64,000 nt of DNA. Origin: Cellulophaga baltica. Its GTDB lineage: Bacteria; Bacteroidota; Bacteroidia; Flavobacteriales; Flavobacteriaceae. Below, one piece after another: positions 8,340 through 16,223 of this stretch. Both the position numbers and the translations under genes were made by a program. The notes under the pieces are model-generated. The model did no database searches, was not told the DNA's origin, and worked only from the letters and a program-made list of their open reading frames with translations. Position 1 is the stretch's first letter, and every line of letters starts with the position of its first letter. The stretch is taken from positions 41,789-105,788 of the forward strand of contig NZ_FNBD01000013.1 in the NCBI RefSeq assembly GCF_900102165.1, read 5' to 3'.

Positions 8340-10170
8340 TAAAATATATTTTAAATGTAGTGCCTTGTCCTACTTTGCTTGCTATCACAAATTTTCCATT
8401 CATAGCTTCAATTTGATTTCGAGCGATGTAAAGGCTAACCCCTCTAGATTTTTCTAGTTGATGGAAGGTTTTATACATACCAAAAATCTTGTCTTTGTTC
8501 TTTTCTAAATCAATTCCTATGCCATTATCTTTAATTACTAAAATAGTATAGCCTTTTATTTTGTCTGCACTTAGCTCTATCTTGTTTCCAGTTTTGTTTT
8601 GACCAAATTTAATAGCGTTAGAAAGGATGCTGATAAGAATGTTGTTTACATAGGTAGGCACCCCTTTTATGTAAACATCATTTGAGATATTGTTGATAAT
8701 ATGAGCTCCTTTATTTTTGATTAAGGAATGGAGATTCTTTTTTACGAAATCTATTTTTGTGTTGGCATGTATGTTTTTCTTTTCTTGTAATGGGTTAGAA
8801 TTAATTTCTAAAACCTCATTTAAGTTGTCTATGGTTTCTAATAAGTTATCTGATGCGCCAATAAGCATGGAAAGGAGTTTTTCTCTTTCTTGCTCCTCTT
8901 TCTCTTTAATCAAAAAGCCTAAGAGCATGGAGAAATTTGCGGTATGAGAGCGTAAATTATGCGAGACAATATGAGCAAAATTTAGTAATTTTTTATTCTG
9001 AAGTGCAGATACATTGATAAGTCGCGTTAATTGTTCTTCTTTTTGTTTTATTTGAGTAATGTCTAGGCTAAACCCTATAAGGCCTACCACATCATTATCT
9101 TCGTTGAATAATGGAATCTTAGAGGTTAGGAAATTTGTTTGCTTTCCGTCTTTTCTTATGTTGATGGTTTCAACTCCTAACATTGGCTCCAAGGTGCTCA
9201 AAATCTTTAGATCTTCATCTCTAGACACTTGAGCAACATCATGATCGTATAAATCAAAATCACTTTTCCCAATCAATTCTTCACTTGTTAAGTTCAGGTA
9301 ATCGCACTCAGATTGGTTGACTAATATTTTTTTAGACTCTAAATCTTTTACAAAAACATTCAGGGGTAAGTGGTCTATTAATGTTCTTAGTAGGTTTTCA
9401 CTTTCTTTGGTTTTTTGTTGTGCTTTTACGTCTTCTGTGATATCTTGAAACGTGCCTATTATTCCTACAAATTTTTCGTCTTCGAAGAGCGGTTTCCCCG
9501 TAGCGATAACCCAGATTTCCTTACCTTTTCCGGTGATTATTTGAAACTTATCACTCCAATGTAATCCATCTTTTAAGCTTTGGTCTAAATATTTGGAAAT
9601 CTTTTCTTGGTTTTTTCCTGGCTTGTAAAAACTTAAGGCGCTATCTGTATTAGGTTCATAGTCATTGGGAACTTCATGAATAATTTTGGTCATGTCAGAC
9701 CATTTCAGTTCATCATTAATAGCATCGTATTCCCAACTGCCAATTTTTGCAATTTGGGATTTAACGGTAATTAGGATTTCTAATTTTTCTAGCTTTTGCT
9801 GAAGTAGAAAATGCTTCGTAACATCTTCTATTTGAATGATGGCACCAATAATATTCTCCGCTTCGTCATACCAAGGTAAAATAGTCCATTCTAGCCAGCA
9901 TTTACTGGTGCTACTATCAAAATATTTATCTGTCTTAGGAGTGTTTTTATACCCTAAGAAAGCATAATCTATATCTTGTTTCCATTTTGTGGTTAGAGTA
10001 GGGAAAACTCCAAGTATGCTATTTTTTTCTATAGCTTGCAAGGATAAATTAAAATCGCGTAACCAGCTATCAGAAATGTGGGCAACAGATAGATTCAGAT
10101 TAACATAAGCGGTTGCTTTTGGTAACTGTTTTATAAGATAATTGTCGTTATTTTTAATTTTTTGCCTCAA
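8326..10170 (-). CDS. multi-PAS sensor histidine kinase
   Basis: A 614-residue predicted cytoplasmic kinase. Three PAS/PAC modules lie at about 20-120, 135-250 and 258-375; the second ends GIIGTFQDITEDV and the third GLIGFSLDITQIK. The dimerisation box holds the phosphorylated His404 in AHIVSHNLRSHT. The ATP-binding domain has NAIKFGQ (N box), DNGIGID (G1) and a GQGTTF G2-like end. No membrane helix is present in this reading. The start is a TTG, but the frame stays open for 51 more codons upstream without ATG, GTG or TTG, so the true N-terminus is uncertain. It forms an operon with the receiver gene. Confidence 0.87.
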   Translation of the reverse strand: MRQKIKNNDNYLIKQLPKATAYVNLNLSVAHISDSWLRDFNLSLQAIEKNSILGVFPTLTTKWKQDIDYAFLGYKNTPKTDKYFDSSTSKCWLEWTILPWYDEAENIIGAIIQIEDVTKHFLLQQKLEKLEILITVKSQIAKIGSWEYDAINDELKWSDMTKIIHEVPNDYEPNTDSALSFYKPGKNQEKISKYLDQSLKDGLHWSDKFQIITGKGKEIWVIATGKPLFEDEKFVGIIGTFQDITEDVKAQQKTKESENLLRTLIDHLPLNVFVKDLESKKILVNQSECDYLNLTSEELIGKSDFDLYDHDVAQVSRDEDLKILSTLEPMLGVETINIRKDGKQTNFLTSKIPLFNEDNDVVGLIGFSLDITQIKQKEEQLTRLINVSALQNKKLLNFAHIVSHNLRSHTANFSMLLGFLIKEKEEQEREKLLSMLIGASDNLLETIDNLNEVLEINSNPLQEKKNIHANTKIDFVKKNLHSLIKNKGAHIINNISNDVYIKGVPTYVNNILISILSNAIKFGQNKTGNKIELSADKIKGYTILVIKDNGIGIDLEKNKDKIFGMYKTFHQLEKSRGVSLYIARNQIEAMNGKFVIASKVGQGTTFKIYFNEND

Positions 10171-10363
10171 GACTAGTAATAAATTTCCTACTAAAGTAAT
10201 GAGTAATTTTATAACTGACGGTGCATTTGTTGTGAATTCTTGAAAAACCGTGGTGATAAATAGGATATTTGTTACTGTGGCTTCTTCAAAGGTGTCGGAA
10301 ATAAGATATAGGCTGTGTTTGTTTCAAGTTTCAACGGCGTATCAAATTCTATTTTGTAGGATT

Positions 10364-10819
10364 TTATTTCACACGAACAGAATCCGGCACTAAGCCCGTA
10401 TAGTCTCCTCCGTTTTTGATAACATCTCTAACAATAGAAGAGCTGATGTATGATTTTCCCGAAGAGGTTAGAAGAAAAACGGTTTCAATTTCAGATAATT
10501 TTCGATTGGTGTGTGCTATAGCTTTTTCAAACTCGAAATCTCCAGGGTTACGCAATCCTCTTAAAATAAAATTGGCGTTTATTTTTTTGCAAAAATCTAC
10601 CGTAAGACCCTCATAGGTAAGCACTTTTATTTTTGGCTCATGAGCAAAAGCATCTTTAATAAATTGCTTGCGGTCTTCTAATGAGAACATGTATTTCTTG
10701 TCAGAATTTACACCAATGGCAATAACAAGTTCGTCAAAAAGGGTAATGCCTCTCTGAATAATATCATAGTGACCTAAAGTTAGTGGATCAAATGAACCAG
10801 GGAATATTGCGCGTCTCAT
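10364..10819 (-). CDS. coaD: pantetheine-phosphate adenylyltransferase
   Basis: Fourth step of CoA synthesis: ATP plus 4'-phosphopantetheine gives dephospho-CoA. The protein has 151 residues. The nucleotidyltransferase motif PGSFDPLTLGH is at residues 7-17 (TLGH as the T/HxGH box), and the second ATP motif ISSSIVRDV is near 130. RGLRNPGDFEFE is typical of the substrate site. It lies 27 bp downstream of ddl on the same strand. Confidence 0.96.
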   Translation of the reverse strand: MRRAIFPGSFDPLTLGHYDIIQRGITLFDELVIAIGVNSDKKYMFSLEDRKQFIKDAFAHEPKIKVLTYEGLTVDFCKKINANFILRGLRNPGDFEFEKAIAHTNRKLSEIETVFLLTSSGKSYISSSIVRDVIKNGGDYTGLVPDSVRVK

Positions 10820-10846
10820 AGTTATATTTTAAGCTCCTAAAGGTAC

Positions 10847-11827
10847 TTAATTTGCTTTTAAGGCTTCGGTTATTGCATTTTCAAAAAGCTCAGGTAATGA
10901 TATGCCTGCAACTTTGGCTTGTTGTGGTAAAATACTTTCTTCGGTTAACCCGGGAGTCGTATTCATTTCTAGCATAAAAGGCTCATCGCCAATAAAAATA
11001 AATTCACTTCTAGAGAAGCCCTTCATTTTTAAAACATCATATGCCTTTTTTGCAATATCACTTACTGTTTGCATTTGTTTTTCCGTAATTCTTGCAGGCG
11101 TTATTTCTTGAGATTTTCCAGCGTATTTAGCTTCGTAATCAAAAAAATCATTCTCAGAAACAATTTCGGTTATAGGAAATACTTTTGTTTCCCCATGGTA
11201 TTTTAGTACACCCACAGAAACTTCAGTGCCATCTAAAAATCCTTCAATGATGATCTCATCGTCTTCTTTGTAGGCATTAGCAATAGCGGCTTGTAGCTCT
11301 TCTATTTTATACACTTTCATTATTCCAAAACTACTTCCTGCCTTATTTGCTTTTACAAAACAGGGTAAACCTACCTTAGTAACTATGGCTTCTTCGTCAA
11401 TAAGGTCGCCAAGGTTAAGATAGTACGATGGGGCAGACTTAATACCGTATGGTTTTAGTACACTCAATAAGTCTCGTTTATTAAAGGTTAAGGCAGATTG
11501 GTAAGCATCACAAGAGGTTTGTGGAATGTTTAATATCTCAAAATAAGATTGCATTAAGCCATCTTCACCAGGAGAACCATGAATGGCATTAAATACGCAG
11601 TCAAAAGTTATTTTTTGATGGTTTATTTCGATTGAAAAATCGTGTTTATTTACAGGAAATTCTTCGTTGTTTTCGTTTACGTAAACCCATTTTTCTTTAA
11701 AAATATGAATGCTAAACAGGTTAAATTTTTCCTTGTCAGTATACTTATAAACAACGCTTCCGCTTTTTAACGAAATTTTATATTCGCTAGAGTAGCCGCC
11801 CATGATAATGGCAATATTTTTCTTCAT
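10847..11827 (-). CDS. ddl: D-alanine--D-alanine ligase
   Basis: ATP-grasp enzyme that makes D-Ala-D-Ala for peptidoglycan. It has 326 residues. Motifs are the N-terminal GGYSSEYKISLKSG, FNAIHGSPGEDG and the metal- and product-binding C-terminal EMNTTPGLTEESILPQQA. It probably forms a two-gene unit with coaD and is divergent from the PASTA-domain gene, with a 186-bp gap. Confidence 0.96.
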   Translation of the reverse strand: MKKNIAIIMGGYSSEYKISLKSGSVVYKYTDKEKFNLFSIHIFKEKWVYVNENNEEFPVNKHDFSIEINHQKITFDCVFNAIHGSPGEDGLMQSYFEILNIPQTSCDAYQSALTFNKRDLLSVLKPYGIKSAPSYYLNLGDLIDEEAIVTKVGLPCFVKANKAGSSFGIMKVYKIEELQAAIANAYKEDDEIIIEGFLDGTEVSVGVLKYHGETKVFPITEIVSENDFFDYEAKYAGKSQEITPARITEKQMQTVSDIAKKAYDVLKMKGFSRSEFIFIGDEPFMLEMNTTPGLTEESILPQQAKVAGISLPELFENAITEALKAN

Positions 11828-11985
11828 TACTCAATCTTAATATTAGAAATAAACAAACTGCAATTGTAAGTCAAAGAAAAGAAAAAACACCATGTTTTAG
11901 TTCATTACGTATATTTTTTTTCTAGTGAACTATAAATATAACGTGATTTTACGAAACGGCTGTTCGTTTCTTAGGGTCCATTTCT

Positions 11986-11993
11986 TATATTTG
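11986..11993 (+). promoter_or_regulatory. candidate -7 element for PASTA-rluD operon
   Basis: TATATTTG, an exact TAnnTTTG match, ends 20 nt before the PASTA gene ATG. No exact TTG sits at -33; TTC at about the right distance is the nearest candidate. Confidence 0.4.
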
Positions 11994-12013
11994 CTGTCAC
12001 AATACATAATAAG

Positions 12014-12601
12014 ATGAGAAATTTTTTAAACTTTCTGAAAAGTAAAGTTTTTTTAATACAATTAGGATTGGCACTTTTAGTTATAGTCCTATTTATATTT
12101 GGAATGCTACAATGGTTAAAAAGTTCTACCAATCATGGAGAATTTGTAGAGGTACCAGATTTGGCAAAATTGTCTGTAACGCAAATGCGTAAAGTGGTAG
12201 AAGATGCAGATTTACGTTTTGAGGTATTAGATTCTGCGAATTACAATCCAGATTATCCTAAATTTTCTGTTATTGAGCAAAATCCTCCTGCGGGAAATAA
12301 AGTAAAGCAGAGTAGAAAAATTTATGTAACGGTAAATCCTTCTGGATACAAGAAGGTTAGTGTGCCAAGTATCATCCAGGTTACCTTGCGTAATGCTACG
12401 GCAAAACTTAGAGCTGTAGGGTTAGATGTGCAAAGGGTAACTTACATTGATGAGTTTGGAAAAGATATGGTGTACCGTATCAAGTACAAAGGAAAATATA
12501 TAGAGGAAGGATACAAACTTCCTAAAACTTCAAAAATAGAACTGGTTTGTGGTAATGGTAATGAAAGCCAAAGCAATCAAATAAAATCAGATTCAGAATA
12601 A
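12014..12601 (+). CDS. PASTA-domain membrane protein
   Basis: A 195-residue single-pass membrane protein: a transmembrane helix near residues 14-31 (FLIQLGLALLVIVLFIFGML), then two PASTA-like repeats outside the membrane, near 40-108 (VEVPDLAKLSVTQMRKVVED) and 112-180. PASTA modules in kinases and PBPs bind peptidoglycan fragments. Here there is no kinase or transpeptidase domain. It sits divergent from ddl and 3 bp before rluD. Joint occurrence with ddl fits a cell-wall role, but the function is not established. Confidence 0.85.
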   Translation: MRNFLNFLKSKVFLIQLGLALLVIVLFIFGMLQWLKSSTNHGEFVEVPDLAKLSVTQMRKVVEDADLRFEVLDSANYNPDYPKFSVIEQNPPAGNKVKQSRKIYVTVNPSGYKKVSVPSIIQVTLRNATAKLRAVGLDVQRVTYIDEFGKDMVYRIKYKGKYIEEGYKLPKTSKIELVCGNGNESQSNQIKSDSE

Positions 12602-12604
12602 TAT

Positions 12605-13648
12605 ATGATGGAACCAGAAGAGCGCTCGGAGTTAGAAAAAGATGAACTTTTTGAGCACCATAAGGTAATTGCATCCAAGGGGCAAGAGCCGCTGCGTGTA
12701 GATAAATTTTTAATGAACTTCATAGAAAATGCGGTTCGAAATAAAATTCAGCAAGCAGCAAGAAATGGACATATTTGGGTTAATGATATTCAAGTAAAAC
12801 AAAATTATCGTGTAAAAGCAGGGGATGAAGTTAGAGTTCTTTTTGAGCATCCTCCACATGAATTTTTATTAGTGCCAGAAGATATTCCTATAAATATTGT
12901 TTATGAGGATGATGTATTGATGGTGGTAAATAAAGAACCAGGAATGGTAGTGCATCCTGGTCACGGTAATTACTCTGGGACCCTTATTAATGCGCTATTG
13001 CATCATACAAAAGATCTTGCCGTAAATATTAATGAACGTCCAGGATTAGTGCATAGGATAGATAAAGATACTTCCGGACTTTTAGTGATTGCTAAGACAG
13101 ATGAAGCGATGACTTTCTTGTCAAAACAGTTTTTTGATAAAACAAGTGAGCGTGAGTATGTGGCGTTAGTTTGGGGTAATATCGAAGAAGATGAAGGAAC
13201 TATAGAAGGGCATGTAGGAAGGCATCCGCAGAACCGCTTACAAATGACTGTTTTTCCTGACGGTGAACAAGGTAAAGATGCAGTTACTCATTTTAAAGTC
13301 ATAGAGCGCTTAGGATATTTAACCTTAATTTCTTGCAAATTAGAGACGGGTAGAACACACCAGATTCGGGTACACTTAAAGCATATAGGGCATACTTTAT
13401 TCAATGATGCACGTTACGGCGGTGAGAAAATATTAAAAGGAACAACATTTACAAAGTATAAGCAGTTTGTTGATAATGCCTTTAAAATATTACCACGACA
13501 GGCCTTGCATGCAAAAACCTTAGGTTTTGTACACCCTGTTACCAAAGAATTTATGCGATTTGATTCTGAAGTACCAGCCGATATGGCTAATTGCATAGAG
13601 AAATGGAGGGCTTATGCCAAGCATAGCGCAGAGAATCCTCAAGGATAG
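12605..13648 (+). CDS. rluD: 23S rRNA pseudouridine synthase, RluA/RluD family
   Basis: Isomerises uridines in rRNA. The protein has 347 residues. An S4-like RNA-binding domain occupies about 28-85 (VDKFLMNFIE to VRVLF). The catalytic domain carries Asp153 in HRIDKDTSG and the family motif GRTHQIRVHLKHIGHTLFND. It is close to RluD, which modifies U1911/1915/1917 in helix 69, but assignment between RluA, RluC and RluD cannot be settled by eye. Two ATGs are adjacent at the start, and the first is used. Confidence 0.88.
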   Translation: MMEPEERSELEKDELFEHHKVIASKGQEPLRVDKFLMNFIENAVRNKIQQAARNGHIWVNDIQVKQNYRVKAGDEVRVLFEHPPHEFLLVPEDIPINIVYEDDVLMVVNKEPGMVVHPGHGNYSGTLINALLHHTKDLAVNINERPGLVHRIDKDTSGLLVIAKTDEAMTFLSKQFFDKTSEREYVALVWGNIEEDEGTIEGHVGRHPQNRLQMTVFPDGEQGKDAVTHFKVIERLGYLTLISCKLETGRTHQIRVHLKHIGHTLFNDARYGGEKILKGTTFTKYKQFVDNAFKILPRQALHAKTLGFVHPVTKEFMRFDSEVPADMANCIEKWRAYAKHSAENPQG

Positions 13649-13701
13649 ATTTTTGTAATACAGCTATTGAAAACCTATCTTGAAAGATGAAATTTATACT
13701 A

Positions 13702-13733
13702 GATATCTTCTTTAATTTTGCGAAGAAGATATC
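13702..13733 (+). promoter_or_regulatory. inverted repeat enclosing the -7 box of yaaA
   Basis: Perfect 11-bp arms, GATATCTTCTT (13702-13712) and AAGAAGATATC (13723-13733), flank a 10-nt centre that contains TAATTTTG (13713-13720), an exact Bacteroidetes -7 element. The architecture suits a repressor or activator that covers the promoter. It lies 31 nt before the yaaA ATG. Confidence 0.5.
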
Positions 13734-13764
13734 GTATAACTAGTGAACTACTAAAAAGTATCAG

Positions 13765-14526
13765 ATGAAAATAGTGATCTCTCCTGCAAAATCCTTAGAT
13801 TTTGAAACGGAATTACCTACGGCAGCATATACTAGCCCTGTATTTCTTGAGCAATCAAAAAAACTAAATTCAGTTTTAAAAAAGAAGAAGCCCAAAGATT
13901 TATCAGACTTAATGCATATTTCTGATAAATTGGCACAATTGAATTGGGACCGAAATCAGAATTTTTCATTGCCTTTTACTCCAGAAAACGCACGTCCTGC
14001 AGTATTTGCTTTTAGTGGTGATGTATACCAAGGATTGGATGCGTATAGTTTAAAAGAAACTAAAATAGCCGAGTTGCAAAATCAGCTTCGTATTCTATCC
14101 GGTTTGTATGGTGTTTTAAAACCCTTAGATTTAATGCAAGCATACCGATTAGAAATGGGAACGAGTTTGAAAGTTGGGAATGCTAAAAATTTGTATGAAT
14201 TTTGGAAGAAAGGCATCACAGCCTCTTTAAATTCGGAATTGGAAGAAGGGGAATTGTTTGTAAACTTAGCGAGCAACGAATATTTCAGTGCCGTAGATGA
14301 GAAGAATTTAAGGGTGCCTGTAATTGCACCAATATTTAAAGACTGGAAAAACGATAAATTAAAAATAATAAGCTTCTATGCTAAAAAAGCAAGAGGTGCT
14401 ATGGTGCGCTATATCGTAGATGAGAAAGTTAATTCTCTTGAAGAATTAAGAGGCTTTAATTTAGATGGATATCTGTTTAGTAAAGAGCATACTTTAAAAG
14501 AAAATCAGCCTGTATTTATTCGCTAA
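13765..14526 (+). CDS. yaaA: peroxide stress protein YaaA
   Basis: A 253-residue DUF328/YaaA protein. In E. coli it limits intracellular iron and protects DNA during H2O2 stress. Family motifs are KIVISPAKSLDFE at the start, FSGDVYQGLDA, LRILSGLYGVLKPLD and FYAKKARGAMVRYI. It is a single gene between rluD and its own strong terminator. The promoter is embedded in an inverted repeat, which fits regulation by stress, though the regulator is unknown. Confidence 0.93.
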   Translation: MKIVISPAKSLDFETELPTAAYTSPVFLEQSKKLNSVLKKKKPKDLSDLMHISDKLAQLNWDRNQNFSLPFTPENARPAVFAFSGDVYQGLDAYSLKETKIAELQNQLRILSGLYGVLKPLDLMQAYRLEMGTSLKVGNAKNLYEFWKKGITASLNSELEEGELFVNLASNEYFSAVDEKNLRVPVIAPIFKDWKNDKLKIISFYAKKARGAMVRYIVDEKVNSLEELRGFNLDGYLFSKEHTLKENQPVFIR

Positions 14527-14548
14527 TTATCAAGGTCTGAATTTTTAT

Positions 14549-14591
14549 AAAGAAAAAGTAACTACAACTGTAGTTACTTTTTCTTTATTTT
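14549..14591 (+). terminator. terminator of yaaA
   Basis: Arms of 18 bp (14549-14566 and 14569-14586) with a very short loop, followed by TTTT-rich sequence. Because the left arm is A-rich it may also act on the minus strand. The right arm is repeated exactly at the 3' end of the THX gene (15801-15818). Confidence 0.75.
14569..14586 (+). repeat. 18-bp direct repeat, left copy
   Basis: TGTAGTTACTTTTTCTTT is identical to 15801-15818. The two copies bracket the toxin-like remnant and the small membrane gene. The right copy covers the last codons and stop of the THX gene. Confidence 0.6.
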
Positions 14592-14608
14592 AAACTATTA
14601 CTTAGTTA

Positions 14609-15374
14609 ATGCACTTTAGCGATTTTATAGTAGATCATATAGAACGATTGATTAATAATGAATTTTCTTTTGCTTCGACTGCAGGGCAAGAGCGGGTTCG
14701 TGAATTTAAAACTAATAGCTCTGAGATTAGTTCCTTAATATCAAACCAAAAAGGATTATTTAATAAATTACTTACAGTGACGGTTAGTGAAAAGAAGATA
14801 AAAAAATATGGAAGGCCTATGATGCTGTAAATGAGGGAGCAATAATTGCTGTAACCATTGGTTTTCCTGTAGTTATTATCGGTGCAGTTGAGGCATTGCC
14901 TTTAGTTTACTCTTTTGGGCAGTCCGCATTACCAACGGTGGGTAAAGAGTTAGGTAAAGCATTTGCAGTAAATAAAGGTAAGGTGGCATTGTTAAATGGT
15001 TTTTCTAATTTAGGGGAACAATATTTGTCAACAGGGATAGCAGAGAGTAAATGGGGGAAACAAAATTGGGGTCAGATTGATTTGTTTGATGTAGGGGCTA
15101 GTGCAGCATATGGCAATTTTGGTAGTGTTCCGCTAAAATCGGGACTAAATTATACTATTGAAGGAGGTCCCAATTTGAGTTCGTTGGAGGATTTCTCTAA
15201 AATATGCTTTTTAATAGTCTTAAATTTAAGGCAAGCAATTCTTTTAGTACTGCTGTGGGTAAGCCATTGATGGAATTAAGTAAACCAATAGGCTCAGTTT
15301 TTGATTTCGGGGGGAAGGTTACTATAAAAACAACTATATCTAGCGCAAAAAAAATGCTAACTAAAAAATGCTAA
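14609..15374 (+). pseudogene. frameshifted toxin-like protein remnant
   Basis: Three successive reading frames read as one protein of about 254 residues if two one-base slips are repaired: 14609 to the A7 run at 14800-14806, then to the T5 run at 15208-15212, then to TAA at 15372. The middle part has a hydrophobic stretch (NEGAIIAVTIGFPVVIIGA) followed by small-residue-rich sequence and NWGQIDLFDVGASAAYG. This is the style of the region just before the toxic tip in Rhs-like polymorphic toxins, but no named domain is recognisable. The N-terminal delivery part is missing. Both slips fall in homopolymers, so sequencing error is an alternative to decay. A small membrane gene follows, as an immunity gene would. 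Confidence 0.5.
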
Positions 15375-15377
15375 CTA
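15349..15377 (+). repeat. 14-bp tandem duplication
   Basis: The unit TGCTAACTAAAAAA occurs twice in tandem at the end of the remnant, so the reading frame can end at either copy. It looks like a recent slippage event. Confidence 0.6.
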
Positions 15378-15405
15378 AAAAAAACATTATTAAATATCAT
15401 AAATA

Positions 15406-15792
15406 ATGAAATTAGATAAAGACCAAAAGAGAACATTGTTATATTTAATGGTTTTTGCTTTAATTTTAATGTGTATTACTGCTTATATAAAAAAAGACCT
15501 TAAAGAAAATTCTGTATATACGGTCTGTTTTGTAGATAGTTATATGGATGGCCCGTCTTCAAGTCCTGCAATATTTTATTATTATTATGTTAATGGTAAA
15601 AAATATGAAAATAGTAATTACTTAGATTCTAACTATGATGTTAAGGTAGGTGAGTTTTATGTAGTGAAGTTTTCAAGTAAGAATCCTGATTTGGCAGAAA
15701 TACAACAAGATCAAAGAGTATTCAGTACTACTAAGATAAGAAAAGCAGGCTTGAAAATACCAAAAAAGAAAAAGAATCAGTTTAAATTTTGA
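15406..15792 (+). CDS. small membrane protein, possible immunity protein
   Basis: A 128-residue protein with an N-terminal membrane helix (about residues 10-27, LLYLMVFALILMCITAYI), an external beta-rich domain (IFYYYYVNGKKYENSN, then VKVGEFYVVKFSSKNPDLAEI) and a very basic C-terminus. The pattern of a membrane anchor followed by Y-x-VNGKKY and G-x-x-Y-x-VKFSSKNP resembles DUF3592-like proteins. It sits 31 bp after the toxin remnant. Immunity is suggested only by position. It converges on THX with 13 bp between stops. Confidence 0.6.
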   Translation: MKLDKDQKRTLLYLMVFALILMCITAYIKKDLKENSVYTVCFVDSYMDGPSSSPAIFYYYYVNGKKYENSNYLDSNYDVKVGEFYVVKFSSKNPDLAEIQQDQRVFSTTKIRKAGLKIPKKKKNQFKF

Positions 15793-15800
15793 ACTAGGTT

Positions 15801-15818
15801 TGTAGTTACTTTTTCTTT
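15801..15818 (+). repeat. 18-bp direct repeat, right copy (THX 3' end)
   Basis: Exact copy of 14569-14586. On the minus strand it contains the last Lys codons and the TAA of the THX gene. Confidence 0.6.
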
Positions 15819-15934
15819 TTTATGGCAATTTTTTCTTCAACGGTTGGTCTTCTTTTAATTTTTTTAGGTCTTCTGGCGCCAAAAGAATTGTTAGCGATCT
15901 TTCCTTTTCTAGATTTTTTATCTCCTTTTCCCAT
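15806..15934 (-). CDS. 30S ribosomal protein THX
   Basis: A 42-residue, very basic protein starting MGKGDKKSRKGKI and ending in KKKK. It matches the small THX/bTHX protein that sits in a cavity at the top of the 30S head and stabilises rRNA. A longer open frame extends upstream to 16039, but its first 35 residues do not look like the family, and the Met at 15934 fits the conserved start. It is monocistronic, between the toxin remnant and pyc. Confidence 0.85.
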   Translation of the reverse strand: MGKGDKKSRKGKIANNSFGARRPKKIKRRPTVEEKIAIKKKK

Positions 15935-16127
15935 GTTTTTCTTTTTCTTAAAATTACAACTTTCAATAGTACTATAAAAATGCAAGGTACGCTTCTCTTT
16001 GGTAGAGTTTTGTAAGTAATTATTTAAAATTTGTTTCAAAAGTTAATTTACCTAATAGATTTCGTTTTCCTTGCTTAAATTGCTGACAAATTGCAATAAA
16101 AAGGGTTAATTAAATGCATTCGATTAA

Positions 16128-16179
16128 TTGTGATGCGTATTCAAAAAATGTAACTTTACGATGTTTGTACATCGTAAAG
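16128..16179 (+). promoter_or_regulatory. candidate pyc promoter overlapped by an 11-bp palindrome
   Basis: TTG (16128-16130), 20 nt, then TAACTTTA (16151-16158), one mismatch from TAnnTTTG. A perfect inverted repeat, CTTTACGATGT / ACATCGTAAAG (16154-16164 and 16169-16179, 4-nt loop), starts inside the -7 element and covers the likely start site. It could be an operator or a 5' hairpin. Confidence 0.45.
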
Positions 16180-16223
16180 ATTAACAACATTTTTATAAAA
16201 AAAAACTAACCACAGAGAATTAC

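Noticed and set aside
11951..11972. Short inverted repeat GAAACG/CGTTTC upstream of the PASTA gene
   Set aside because: Arms are only 6 bp; too short to distinguish from chance.
15935..16039. 35-codon upstream extension of THX
   Set aside because: The extension is not basic and not THX-like; the family start MGKGDKK fits the Met at 15934.
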